Below, in pieces: positions 16,087 through 25,445 of a DNA stretch of 47,802 bases. Source of the stretch: Oscillospiraceae bacterium. GTDB taxonomy: Bacteria > Bacillota > Clostridia > Oscillospirales > Ruminococcaceae. Below the pieces are notes generated by a model. The model saw nothing but the letters and a program-made list of their open reading frames with translations, did no database searches and was not told the origin of the DNA. The stretch is taken from positions 1 to 47,802 of the forward strand of contig JAFZGF010000077.1 of the NCBI GenBank assembly GCA_017555565.1, in the 5' to 3' direction. Made by a program: the position numbers and the translations under genes. How positions within the stretch are numbered: position 1 is the stretch's first letter; every line of letters begins with the position of its first letter.

Positions 16087-16850
16087 GATAAAATTGGCAT
16101 ATCAGTTGAAAAAATTGGAATTTTGCGAATAGAAAGGGGTTCGGGGAAATACTTTCCCCGAATAACAATAGCGAAGTCTGCGGAGAACAAGCAGAGAGCC
16201 AGGGTAAGCAAAGCGTAGCTTAGCTTACAGGTGGCGATATGCTTGTGTAAATCGAGGAAAAATTACAGTGCGAGAGAACGTAGTGAGCAAGGTTTGTAAT
16301 TTTTCCCGATTTGTAGCAGGCGGAGCATACCACACTTGTGCAGCGTTGGGGTGACGGAGCTGACCGCCGCCAGTGGCGGATAAAGGGAAGCGGAGGAAGG
16401 GAAAGTTACGAGCGGACAAGAGGGGCTTCAGCCCGTCGCAGTACGCGACGATAACTTTTCAGGGCCGTCAGGTGGGGGAATCGCTCCGCTACACTCGCAG
16501 GACCGGCTCGTGTTTTTGCTACGCAAAACCGCTCGGACACTACGCTTCCCCACGTCTTTGGTTACTTTTGCGCCAAAAGTAACGCCAGCGCAGCGTAAAA
16601 AGAGTTTGTGTTTATACAAGAGCAAGGATTCTTCACACCTGCGGTGTTCAGAATGACAGAATTCTGGTTTCGTGGTAATAAGATTCCTCGTCGCTTCGCT
16701 CACTCGGAATGACACAGGCGGATAATATTCGCCCCTACACAGTTTTGGGGATGTTTTGGGACGTCGAGTACGCCGTCCCCTACGCGGTTATACAAAATAT
16801 ATCTATTCGCCAAATTCAAATTTATCAAACAGAATAAAAGCATATATTCC
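16087..16850. repeat. Gene-free cluster of palindromic intergenic repeats
   Basis: About 760 bases without a credible gene and visibly GC-richer than the surroundings. It contains at least the following inverted repeats: 16140-16162 (10-bp arms), 16249-16312 (aaatcg...ggaaaaattaca pairing with tgtaatttttcc...gattt, one extra base), 16426-16437 (gggcttcagccc), and 16561-16583 (gttacttttg-cgc-caaaagtaac). Two related copies of a gattc...gaatgaca unit lie at 16626-16658 and 16681-16714, and two palindromes each ending cccctac lie at 16718-16739 and 16758-16784. These look like several dispersed repeat families stacked together, as seen in many Oscillospirales genomes. A structured RNA or mobile origin cannot be excluded. 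Confidence 0.75.
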
Positions 16851-16895
16851 ATAAGTTAGCATATTTCCAATACATCAGTATTTTTCTCATAAAAC

Positions 16896-16923
16896 ACACC
16901 CCGTACTGCTTCGTACGGGGTGT
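16896..16923 (-). terminator. Terminator of the M20 amidohydrolase gene
   Basis: An 11-bp perfect stem acaccccgtac/gtacggggtgt with a 6-base loop lies 29 bases past the stop. On the - strand it is followed by a short T-rich stretch. Confidence 0.8.
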
Positions 16924-16951
16924 ATTTACATACATATGTGATTTTGTAAGA

Positions 16952-18139
16952 TTATTTGTTTTCTTCCAGGTAATCCCATGCAGTCTGTGCCAGGCAGGCT
17001 GCGCCTCTCCACAGACAGTCTTCATCCAGATCGAACATAGAGTTGTGGCCACCTACAACCAGACCTTTTTCCGCATTACCAGAACCAAGAGAACCAAAGC
17101 AACCTGGTCTTTGCTGCAGATAGTATGCAAAGTCTTCGCCACCCATACCGGATTTTTTAACTTCAATGATATGGTCAGCACCTACGATTTTTGCACAGCT
17201 TGGCAGTGCATACTTGTTTATAAAGTCACCGTCGTTAACAAGAACAGGATAACCCATTTCCAGTTCCCATTCAACCTTGCAACCATACATTGCTTCTGTA
17301 GCTTTGCAGATTTCCTGAATACGTTTGTGCAGCAGAGCACGCACATCTTCATCAAGGCTGCGAACTGTAGCCAGCATTTCTACATCGTCGGCAATAATGT
17401 TTTCTTTTGTGCCGCCGTGTATAGAACCGATAGTGATAACTGCACCCTGTACAGGTTCAACATTTCTTGAAACAATTGTCTGTAATGATGTAATAAAGTA
17501 TGCAGAAATAACTACAGGGTCGATTGTAGCGTGTGGATATGCACCGTGACCGCCTTTGCCGATGATTCTGAATTTGTATGTGTCAGAAGCAGCAGCACCA
17601 GGGCCTGCACCAAATGCCACATAACCTACAGGCAGTGCATTTGCTACGTGGAAGCCCATTACAGCATCAACATATGGATTTTCAAGTGCACCTTTTTCTA
17701 CCAATTCTTTAGCGCCGCCAGGAATTTTTTCTTCAGCAGCCTGGAACAGCAGTTTTACGTTGCCGTTCATCTGGTCTTTTACTTCGTTGATAAGCAGTGC
17801 TACACCCATCAGAGATGCTGTGTGTGCATCGTGACCACAGGCGTGCATTACGCCTTCATTCTGAGATTTGTATGGCACATCGTTCAGTTCAGGCATTGGC
17901 AGAGCATCGATATCTGCGCGCAATGCAAAAGTTTTGCCAGGTTTGCCACCGCGGATAACGCCAACTACTGAATATCCTGCACCAACTTCCTGGATTTCAA
18001 TACCGTTGTCTTCCAGGAATTTTCTGATCACTGCATTTGTTCTTTCTTCACAGAAAGATGCTTCTGGATGCATGTGAAAATCACGTCTGAATTCTACAAG
18101 TTTGTCTTTGATATTAAGAGCGGGTTCTTTAAAAATCAT
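16952..18139 (-). CDS. M20 family amidohydrolase (N-acyl-amino acid hydrolase type)
   Basis: The 395-residue protein is an M20D peptidase/amidohydrolase, a cytoplasmic metal enzyme that removes acyl groups from amino acids or related amides. Metal-binding motifs are visible: HACGHDAHTA (99-108, with Cys101 and His103), the catalytic AAEEKIPGGA (about 134-143), GFHV near 162, and GMGGEDFAYYL near the C-terminus. The dimerisation domain lies at about 185-300 (GKGGHGAYPHATIDPV). The exact substrate (N-acetyl-diaminopimelate, hippurate-like, N-acyl amino acid) cannot be told from sequence. AAGGAG precedes the ATG. No lysine-biosynthesis gene is adjacent, so assignment as DapL-pathway deacetylase is not supported. 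Confidence 0.92.
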   Translation of the reverse strand: MIFKEPALNIKDKLVEFRRDFHMHPEASFCEERTNAVIRKFLEDNGIEIQEVGAGYSVVGVIRGGKPGKTFALRADIDALPMPELNDVPYKSQNEGVMHACGHDAHTASLMGVALLINEVKDQMNGNVKLLFQAAEEKIPGGAKELVEKGALENPYVDAVMGFHVANALPVGYVAFGAGPGAAASDTYKFRIIGKGGHGAYPHATIDPVVISAYFITSLQTIVSRNVEPVQGAVITIGSIHGGTKENIIADDVEMLATVRSLDEDVRALLHKRIQEICKATEAMYGCKVEWELEMGYPVLVNDGDFINKYALPSCAKIVGADHIIEVKKSGMGGEDFAYYLQQRPGCFGSLGSGNAEKGLVVGGHNSMFDLDEDCLWRGAACLAQTAWDYLEENK

Positions 18140-18171
18140 AATATTTCTCCTTGATTTATAATTCTGAAAAC

Positions 18172-18200
18172 ATTATATCATATTTGAATACATATGTACA
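18172..18200 (-). promoter_or_regulatory. Candidate promoter of the M20 gene
   Basis: On the - strand, TGTACA (18195-18200), a 17-base spacer, and a perfect TATAAT (18172-18177) lie 32 bases ahead of the start codon. Confidence 0.5.
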
Positions 18201-18239
18201 CCCCAGGTGGAAATTCTCTCAAAAAGGCAGTTATTCAAC

Positions 18240-19220
18240 TCATATTCTTTTTATTGTAGTTCCAGGATAATAGTGCTGCAGGATTTCTGTATAGTTTTTG
18301 CCCTGGGCAGACATCCGGTTAGCGCCATATTGACTCAATCCTACACCGTGACCATATCCTTTTGTTGCAATGGAAAATGTGTCTTCTTCATAGAAAATCA
18401 TAAGGCAGGTAGATTGCAGGCCTAAAATATCCCTTATCTGTCCTGCAGGCACCATGTCTCCACCTATTTCTACATAACTGGCATAACCGCTATCAGTATA
18501 CATCACATCGCCGAACCATTCATCAGGATTGTCTTCATTCAATTTTATATTAGGGTACTTTATGCTCAAAAGGCTGAACATAGTGCTTTTGTCTATTTCT
18601 TTTATTTTCAGATAATTATCACTCACCTGGTCATAAGTACTGTCTACACTTATCAGATAGGGAAGGGAGCGGCCCCATATATCATTGCTGTCAGCTGTTT
18701 TTCCACAGGAAACTGCGTGGTACACTGTCATGGCAGGTTTGTTTTCATAAACCAATATTTTGTCAATAACTTCATTGGCGCAGCGTTTGAATTTGGAATA
18801 ATAATCGTAATAATCCATCTGCCAGAACTCCATAAGTCTCGCCTGGCTTGCATAACCCTTCAGGCTTTTCTCGTTTATTTCGATATATCCCTTTTCCAGG
18901 CTTTCAGGATTTTCTTTACAGTACAGATAATAACTGTGTATGGCTATCATCTGTGCTTTTATAGCGTTTTCTTCATACAATGCAGGCATTTCACAGGCAG
19001 CCGCACCGATAAGATAATCTTCCAGACTCAATTCGATTAAAGAATTTGTCTGCGTATCATAAAGCGACACTTTTTCCTCTGAGGTATTGGTGGGGTTCTG
19101 CTGCTTTTCTGATAGTTTGCTTTCTTCAATTGGTATTGCAGAATAAACTTTGCTGTAAGCCACAGGCACCAGCACATTTACAAGCAATAAAAAAATAAAA
19201 ATTCCTATAAAATTTTTCAT
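18240..19220 (-). CDS. spoIID: Stage II sporulation protein D, peptidoglycan lytic enzyme
   Basis: SpoIID cleaves glycan strands during forespore engulfment, working with SpoIIP and SpoIIM. The 326-residue protein starts with a membrane anchor (about 4-22). Its SpoIID/LytB domain holds the likely catalytic Glu77 in CEMPALYEENAIKAQMIAIHSY, a variant of the usual EMPAxFxxEALKAQA motif, then VYHAVSCGKTADS, and the C-terminal GYGHGVGLSQYGANRMSAQG. The start at 19220 follows GAGGAT; a frame extending to 19241 lacks a site. The spoIIQ and spoIIP partners are not in the window. Transcription in the mother cell is expected from the family. Confidence 0.94.
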   Translation of the reverse strand: MKNFIGIFIFLLLVNVLVPVAYSKVYSAIPIEESKLSEKQQNPTNTSEEKVSLYDTQTNSLIELSLEDYLIGAAACEMPALYEENAIKAQMIAIHSYYLYCKENPESLEKGYIEINEKSLKGYASQARLMEFWQMDYYDYYSKFKRCANEVIDKILVYENKPAMTVYHAVSCGKTADSNDIWGRSLPYLISVDSTYDQVSDNYLKIKEIDKSTMFSLLSIKYPNIKLNEDNPDEWFGDVMYTDSGYASYVEIGGDMVPAGQIRDILGLQSTCLMIFYEEDTFSIATKGYGHGVGLSQYGANRMSAQGKNYTEILQHYYPGTTIKRI

Positions 19221-19375
19221 AAAATCCTCTTCACTAAGCAAACTGTCACTTTTGCTATAATCTGTTGTATTTTTCGCTAAGTTGTATTAAAATGTATACA
19301 TTAATATGAATTATAACAATTGCATATCAGTATATTTTATTAAAAACATACTCCGGATATGCATAAGGAGAATGT

Positions 19376-20587
19376 ATGATAGTTTTTTTAAACAGTCTTT
19401 TTATATTTGTATCTGTTATGTTTTTTGCAGGCCGTTTATATGAAGTTTTGAATCTTCTTGAAGAGGGCACATATTTCCTTGTACGGAAAGGCATCGTTAC
19501 AACACCGCTTATGATAGCTATTGTTGTGCTGATTTCAGTATGTTGTGGTGTTCTTGTTTTTTCAGACAGAAAACCACAGGCTAAAAAACTTAAAGTACCG
19601 GTTAAATTATTCGGCTTTTTGCCTGCCCCATTTATCATTGGTGCATCTGTTCTTAACATTATCGGCATTTTTAAAACCGGTGGATTCCTTGGCTATGATA
19701 TTATGATGATATTGGCCGCCCTTGGTCTTGTTGCCTTTGGATTTTTTGATATCAAAGGTAAAAACAGGGAAAAACTGCCTATGATTATGGTAATGTTCAT
19801 GCCATTTGCCATGTGTATGAATGCGGTAATCCTCAATGTTCAGCCTATTTCTGATACAGCATTTCTTTATTATGGTCTTTCTGCAATTTTTGTATTGCTG
19901 TTTTTCCTTATGCTGTTCCAGAATGCATATGCGCCAAACTCTTTCTCCAGACCTCTGCTGTATACCATATCCCTGCTGAACTTCCTTTTCAGCGGTGCAG
20001 TTTCCCTGGCTAATCTTATAGGTGGATTTATCACCGACAATCTTGCCACTGCCGATATGTTACTGTATATAGCTCTGACAGTGATAGGCATGTACTCTCT
20101 GTTTGTTGCGTTTTATATTACTCCATCAGGTGAAAAACTTGAACCAGCTCCACGCAAAAACAGAAATAAAACAAAAGAAACTGAAGATTACAGCGATAAC
20201 GAAGAAGACTATGTGCCGGAATTTATTCCATATTCTGCACCATCGATAAAATCTGAGCCATCATACAATAATCCGGTCTTTGAGCAGGATACTGCTTTCC
20301 GGCAGGCGAGCAAAATCAGTGAAGACACCATAGCTATACTTTTTGCACAGAAAGAAGAAAATCAGCAGAAGGCCGTGGTTGATACTGCAGTAAAAGAAAT
20401 AACAACTGAAATTGCAGTAACTCAGATTATGGAAAAATACCCACAGAGCAAAGAATCTGATGATTCATATCATCGAACACAGGTGATAAAAGCAGCTGAT
20501 AAACCAAAAGAAAAAAGTGTTTTCAAATCAAGTGGCAAAAAATCAACTTCAAATCAGAAAGTTGTATACAAAGCACCTAAAAAATAA
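19376..20587 (+). CDS. Multi-pass membrane protein with a long polar C-terminal tail, unknown function
   Basis: The 403-residue protein has about eight hydrophobic segments in residues 1-250 (for example LIGASVLNIIG-like stretches, FGFFDIK and YGLSAIFVLLFFLMLF). These are followed by a hydrophilic tail (about 255-403) rich in Lys, Glu, Ser and Pro that ends KKSTSNQKVVYKAPKK. The tail is probably cytoplasmic and disordered, with many possible phosphorylation or binding sites. AAGGAG lies 5 bases before the ATG. It stands alone between spoIID (divergent) and a bidirectional terminator. I do not recognise the family, and no transport motif is visible. Confidence 0.85.
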   Translation: MIVFLNSLFIFVSVMFFAGRLYEVLNLLEEGTYFLVRKGIVTTPLMIAIVVLISVCCGVLVFSDRKPQAKKLKVPVKLFGFLPAPFIIGASVLNIIGIFKTGGFLGYDIMMILAALGLVAFGFFDIKGKNREKLPMIMVMFMPFAMCMNAVILNVQPISDTAFLYYGLSAIFVLLFFLMLFQNAYAPNSFSRPLLYTISLLNFLFSGAVSLANLIGGFITDNLATADMLLYIALTVIGMYSLFVAFYITPSGEKLEPAPRKNRNKTKETEDYSDNEEDYVPEFIPYSAPSIKSEPSYNNPVFEQDTAFRQASKISEDTIAILFAQKEENQQKAVVDTAVKEITTEIAVTQIMEKYPQSKESDDSYHRTQVIKAADKPKEKSVFKSSGKKSTSNQKVVYKAPKK

Positions 20588-20589
20588 AC

Positions 20590-20617
20590 AAAAGGCTCTG
20601 AAAATTCAGAGCCTTTT
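20590..20617. terminator. Bidirectional terminator between the membrane protein and the kinase-like gene
   Basis: A stem of about 12 bp, aaaaggctctga/tcagagcctttt, with A-run and T-run flanks serves both converging genes. Confidence 0.9.
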
Positions 20618-20627
20618 ATATTTGACT

Positions 20628-21662
20628 TTATTTTAATGGTGGCAACTGGCAGCTTTCACACAGTTGAATATACAGTTCGCTGTATCTGTCCAGCAGGAAT
20701 TCTCTTGTACTGCTTTCCAGCAAGTGTCCGTCATCTTCCACAGATGGAAGTGTTACAACATATTTTACACCGTTGCCGAAAGAAGAAACGGTCATCATTT
20801 TGCCGCCTGCAGAATTGAATGCAGTTTTTGCGATGAACAGACCGAGCCCAAGTGATGGATCTGGAGCATTGTCATTGAAAGGATCCTTGGAAAAATATGG
20901 TTTGAAAACAAATGGCAAAAGTTCGTCTTTTATGCCTTTGCTGTTGTCGGCATATGAGAAAACAATACTTTTTCCATCTTTCTTCAGGTTGATTTCAATT
21001 TTTACATCGTCATCATTTCTGAAATTGATACTGTTTGAAATAAGGTTAAGTATCGCGTTTGTGATAAAACTTTTGTTTACTGCTATATATATATCATTTT
21101 CAATAGAGGCATTAACATTAATTCTGTCATACACGATATTTACAGATGATATAATAGTATTTAAAAGGGAAGAAAGATTGACGGTTTCATATGCAGGGAT
21201 AGCCCCACTCATTATTCTTGCCACCAAGGATATGTTGTTTACGTTTTTCAGCAGTCTGTAAGACTGAATGTTCAATGTTTCCAGGTTGGATACTGCTTTA
21301 TCATCTTCTTCCTTGTTGATGTTGTCTGCAATTACAGGCAACATGGCAAAGATGCTGGATATTGGTTCTCTTAACCGATAATGCAGGTTGCGTTGCCGCT
21401 GGTGACCATATACTCGGCTTTTAATTGGTATACATTTCAGCATATCATTTTCTTTGACAAACAAAAGTCTTATGTTTGAGATATCTGTCATGCCACAGTC
21501 GAATTCAACAGGCTGGCTGAAGTAATCAAAATCATAGCCATCCAACAAATTACGGAAAAAATCATCAATAAGAAGCCCTGGATATGTTTCTTTTATTTCG
21601 TTATGGACATTAATAATTTCATAACTCTTATTTAATATAATATAAGGAATATTATCAAACAT
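20628..21662 (-). CDS. Histidine-kinase-like protein with degenerate H-box
   Basis: The 344-residue soluble protein has a PAS-like N-terminal part (about 1-75), a DHp-like helix (about 88-150) and a HATPase_c domain (about 195-315). The HATPase_c domain has N-box AILNLISNSINFR, G1-like DNSKGI, F-box FKPYF and G2 SLGLGLFIAK. In the H-box the usual H-E-L-R-x-P is read as Y95-R-L-R-E-P100: the aligned phospho-acceptor is Tyr, with His94 one residue before. The G1 box also lacks its first Gly. It may bind ATP without normal autophosphorylation, or use His94. There is no response regulator nearby and no membrane segment. AAGGAG precedes the ATG. It shares the palindromic promoter region with gap. 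Confidence 0.85.
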   Translation of the reverse strand: MFDNIPYIILNKSYEIINVHNEIKETYPGLLIDDFFRNLLDGYDFDYFSQPVEFDCGMTDISNIRLLFVKENDMLKCIPIKSRVYGHQRQRNLHYRLREPISSIFAMLPVIADNINKEEDDKAVSNLETLNIQSYRLLKNVNNISLVARIMSGAIPAYETVNLSSLLNTIISSVNIVYDRINVNASIENDIYIAVNKSFITNAILNLISNSINFRNDDDVKIEINLKKDGKSIVFSYADNSKGIKDELLPFVFKPYFSKDPFNDNAPDPSLGLGLFIAKTAFNSAGGKMMTVSSFGNGVKYVVTLPSVEDDGHLLESSTREFLLDRYSELYIQLCESCQLPPLK

Positions 21663-21892
21663 AAAAACTCCTTTAATTTTATAAATATATCTGTTTTTAA
21701 GTGTACATCAAAAAAAGAATAAAGTAAAGTTATTATACACAGTAGAACTGATTTTATTAACCGTATTAAATTTGTCATGCGGTAGAATAATATTAAAGAG
21801 TCAATTATATATAATATAATACAGCTTAAGTGTGACATTAAAGATTTTATGCAGTTCAATGCAACTATAATGCAGAAATATGAGCAAATAAT

Positions 21893-21936
21893 ACATTATA
21901 AAACATTGACAAATTTTCTACAATGTTTTATAATGT
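21893..21936. promoter_or_regulatory. Palindromic bidirectional promoter between gap and the kinase-like gene
   Basis: A perfect 16-bp inverted repeat, acattataaaacattg (21893-21908) and caatgttttataatgt (21921-21936), flanks a 12-base spacer. Toward gap it forms TTGACA (21906-21911), a 17-base spacer and TATAAT (21929-21934), a full consensus promoter. Toward the kinase-like gene on the - strand it forms TTGTAG, 17 bases and TATAAT (21895-21900). Both -10 boxes lie inside the arms, so a dimeric regulator bound here would block both directions. Confidence 0.85.
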
Positions 21937-21981
21937 GTACAGAAAGTTAAAAAAATAACAAGTTAAATCAATACAAGATAA

Positions 21982-23022
<1,041 letters not shown>

Positions 23023-23037
23023 TCCTATAATGTAATT

Positions 23038-23071
23038 AAACGGCGTGCGCAGCAGCGTGCGCTGTTTTTTT
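23038..23071 (+). terminator. Terminator of gap
   Basis: An 11-bp stem with three G-U pairs, aaacggcgtgc with gcgctgttt-type right arm, is followed by seven T residues. The T-run overlaps the -35 box of the next promoter. Confidence 0.75.
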
Positions 23072-23098
23072 GCACTTTTTTCTTTTTTATGCTACAAT
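23070..23098 (+). promoter_or_regulatory. Promoter of the radical SAM gene
   Basis: TTGCAC (23070-23075), a 17-base spacer, and TACAAT (23093-23098). The leader from about 23105 begins with a long imperfect hairpin (23109-23152; aggacg/cgtcct closing stem, inner ggcac/gtgtcc) before the ATG at 23185. Confidence 0.65.
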
Positions 23099-23184
23099 AT
23101 TTGTACAGAGGACGGTACTCTTTCAGGGCACGCGTGTCCGCATCGTCCTGTTTTATTATTGAAATCTCACCAATGGAGCATACT

Positions 23185-24855
23185 ATGAAAATTGTACTTT
23201 GCAGTATCAACAGTAAATATATACATTCTTCTCTTGGGGTATGGTATCTTTTTGCTGCGGCAAAAAAAATAAACACACATCACACAGTCAAAGTGGTTGA
23301 AAGCACCATCAATAATCATGTTGAAGATATTGTGGCAATGGTAAATGCCGAAAATCCAGATGTGGTTGGTTTCTCTACATATATCTGGAATGTGGAATAT
23401 GTGCGCAAAGTAGCCTCCACATTAAAACTTATCAATCCTGGACTCAAAATCTGGCTTGGCGGTCCGGAAGCCTCTTTTGATGCTGACAGTCTGTTAAAAG
23501 AAGACTATGTCGACTGGGTAGTGAAAGGCGAAGGGGAATCCGCATTTATGCAGATGCTTACAGAAGACTTCACCACAGCCCCAAAAACAGTAATTACAGG
23601 CCTTTGCTGTGAATATATCAATCCGTACACTGACGAGTATATGGCGGCTTTAAACGGCAGAATCGTTTATCTGGAAACCAGCCGTGGCTGTCCGTTCAGC
23701 TGTGGCTTCTGTCTGTCTGGCAGAGATGAAAATGTACGCTTTTTCGATATGGAAGAAAGCAAAAGAAACATTATCAGACTGGCCAATTCCGGCACAAAAA
23801 CTGTCAAATTCGTTGACAGAACATTTAACTGCAATGATAAAAGGGCCAGAGAGATATTTGAATTTATTGCAGAAGAAAAAGAAAAAGGCAACATACCAGA
23901 TGATGTTGTTTTCCACTGTGAAGTTGAAACAGACCTGTTCACACAGTCAACCCTTGATTATATGAAAACCTTGCCAAAGGGCCTTTTCCAGTTTGAGGCA
24001 GGACTTCAGAGCTTTAACGTAGAAACACTGAAAGCTGTAAATCGCCGCACAAATATGCCAAAACTTGTGCATAACCTGAAGGAAATAGTATCAGGTGGCA
24101 ATATCCATCTTCATATCGACCTTATTGCTGGTCTGCCATACGAAGATTTTGAAAGCTTTGCAAAAAGCTTCAACCAGGCCTATGACATCAATGCAAATGT
24201 GATCCAGCTTGGCTTCCTTAAACTTCTCAAAGGTTCAACCCTTGAAAAAGAAAAGGATAAATACAATTATCGCAGTTGGGATTATGCTCCATACCAGGTA
24301 GTAAGCTGTGACAGCATTTCATACACAGACCTGCTGGAACTTAAAAAATGCGAAGATGCTGTTGAACGTCTGCTCAACAGCGGCAAATTCCCTTACACAG
24401 TGCCTTATCTTATAAACGAAACCTCACTTTCAGCCTTTGATTTCTTCTACAAATTCGGCAGTTTTATCTTCAATAGCGGTATAAAAAGCCCATCCCTTGA
24501 AAAATACGCTTCCTTGTTGTTCGAATACTTTACATCCAATTATAATATGGACAAATCAGCTCTCCGCGACGTAATGGTTAAGGACAGAATAATAACAGAC
24601 AACACCGGCAGACTTTTCGGCTTCACACATGTACCGGATACCAGATTCAAGACTGTTACTACAGCATTGCGTCAGCAGACTGTAAATATTTTCGAAAACC
24701 AGCCTGAAAAAGCGGCAAAAGGCAAGATAGGCTTTGCTATCCTCTATTCAACAAACCAGGTAATACTTGCAGACTACACCGATCAGGATCCGGTCAGCGG
24801 CATATACAACCATAAAACTGTTGACTTGCAGGAATTTTTGCCAAAAGAAGAATAA
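23185..24855 (+). CDS. B12-binding-domain radical SAM protein
   Basis: The 556-residue protein has an N-terminal cobalamin-binding-type Rossmann domain (about 1-135). The radical SAM core follows, with the 4Fe-4S motif CPFSCGFC: Cys169, Cys173 and Cys176 in the CxxxCxxC pattern. A C-terminal extension of the DUF4080 kind (about 380-556) completes it. It belongs to the COG1032 group, whose members carry out methylation or other radical chemistry; the substrate cannot be inferred. The start at 23185 follows GGAG at 23176-23179, and homology begins at MKIVLCSINSKY. The longer frame from 23089 would start inside the promoter. It is a single-gene unit. Confidence 0.9.
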   Translation: MKIVLCSINSKYIHSSLGVWYLFAAAKKINTHHTVKVVESTINNHVEDIVAMVNAENPDVVGFSTYIWNVEYVRKVASTLKLINPGLKIWLGGPEASFDADSLLKEDYVDWVVKGEGESAFMQMLTEDFTTAPKTVITGLCCEYINPYTDEYMAALNGRIVYLETSRGCPFSCGFCLSGRDENVRFFDMEESKRNIIRLANSGTKTVKFVDRTFNCNDKRAREIFEFIAEEKEKGNIPDDVVFHCEVETDLFTQSTLDYMKTLPKGLFQFEAGLQSFNVETLKAVNRRTNMPKLVHNLKEIVSGGNIHLHIDLIAGLPYEDFESFAKSFNQAYDINANVIQLGFLKLLKGSTLEKEKDKYNYRSWDYAPYQVVSCDSISYTDLLELKKCEDAVERLLNSGKFPYTVPYLINETSLSAFDFFYKFGSFIFNSGIKSPSLEKYASLLFEYFTSNYNMDKSALRDVMVKDRIITDNTGRLFGFTHVPDTRFKTVTTALRQQTVNIFENQPEKAAKGKIGFAILYSTNQVILADYTDQDPVSGIYNHKTVDLQEFLPKEE

Positions 24856-24860
24856 AAAAG

Positions 24861-24951
24861 TTTGAATATCAAAATATTTTACTTTGAATATCGAAATTTT
24901 CACATGATTTACACAAAGATGTAATATATTGTAATTGTTTTGATATTCAAA
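24861..24951. promoter_or_regulatory. Three FabT-like operator dyads upstream of the MarR gene
   Basis: TTTGA-N3-TCAAA occurs perfectly at 24861-24873 and 24939-24951 and with one mismatch at 24883-24895. This resembles the FabT operator (TTTGATTATCAAA type) of fatty-acid genes in Gram-positive bacteria. A candidate promoter, TTTACA (24908-24913) with TGTAAT (24930-24935), lies between sites two and three, so the third site covers the expected start. Confidence 0.75.
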
Positions 24952-24969
24952 GTATTTACGGAGGAATAA

Positions 24970-25413
24970 ATGGAGAAATTCAAGCAGGACATAAATACAT
25001 TTCTGGTTGACGCTTTCAACAGTCTTTTGCAAATAGAAGAAGATTTTCTGGCAAAAGGGCAGTTTAACAATATAACCGTAAAAGAAATGCACCTGATTGA
25101 CACCGCTGTAAATATGCGGGACAATAACATTGCAAAAAATATTGCCCGGAAAATGAATATCACTCAAAGCACACTGACAACAGCTGTCAGCACCTTGGAG
25201 AAAAAGGGTATGCTGGTGCGCAAAACTGACGAGAAGGACAGACGTATTGTAAAAATCTATCCCACCGAAAAAGCTATGCAGGTTTATCAGCATCATCTGC
25301 AATTCCATCACGAACTTGTTGATGTTGTGACACACAGCCTTTCCCCCCAGGAGCTGTACGCCTTTGTCAGCGGATTGAATAAGGTAAGGGAGTTTTTTGA
25401 TTCCAAAAAATGA
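24970..25413 (+). CDS. MarR-family regulator, FabT-like
   Basis: The 147-residue protein is a MarR winged-helix dimer. The recognition part is NIARKMNITQSTLTTAVSTLEKKG (about 56-79), and the wing is LVRKTDEKDRRIVKIYPTEKA. In many clostridia a protein of this type (FabT) begins the fatty-acid synthesis operon and represses it when bound to acyl-ACP. The operator dyads upstream match that family, suggesting autoregulation. Here no fab gene follows; instead a DegV fatty-acid-binding protein starts 33 bases after the stop. ACGGAGGA precedes the ATG. Naming it FabT needs a family tree, so the symbol is left empty. Confidence 0.9.
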   Translation: MEKFKQDINTFLVDAFNSLLQIEEDFLAKGQFNNITVKEMHLIDTAVNMRDNNIAKNIARKMNITQSTLTTAVSTLEKKGMLVRKTDEKDRRIVKIYPTEKAMQVYQHHLQFHHELVDVVTHSLSPQELYAFVSGLNKVREFFDSKK

Positions 25414-25445
25414 TTCCTGCCTTTGTTTTGCTCAAAGGAGATATT

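Noticed and set aside
16225-16582. Short ORFs on both strands inside the repeat cluster
   Set aside because: Their translations follow the palindromic repeats, lack ribosome sites and show low-complexity Arg/Pro/Cys patterns.
16618-16784. CRISPR-like spacing of gaatgaca and cccctac repeats
   Set aside because: The repeats are of different families, imperfect and not regularly spaced, and there are no cas genes.
21632-21859. 75-codon hydrophobic ORF upstream of the kinase-like gene
   Set aside because: It lies in AT-rich non-coding DNA and overlaps the kinase start. It has no convincing ribosome site.
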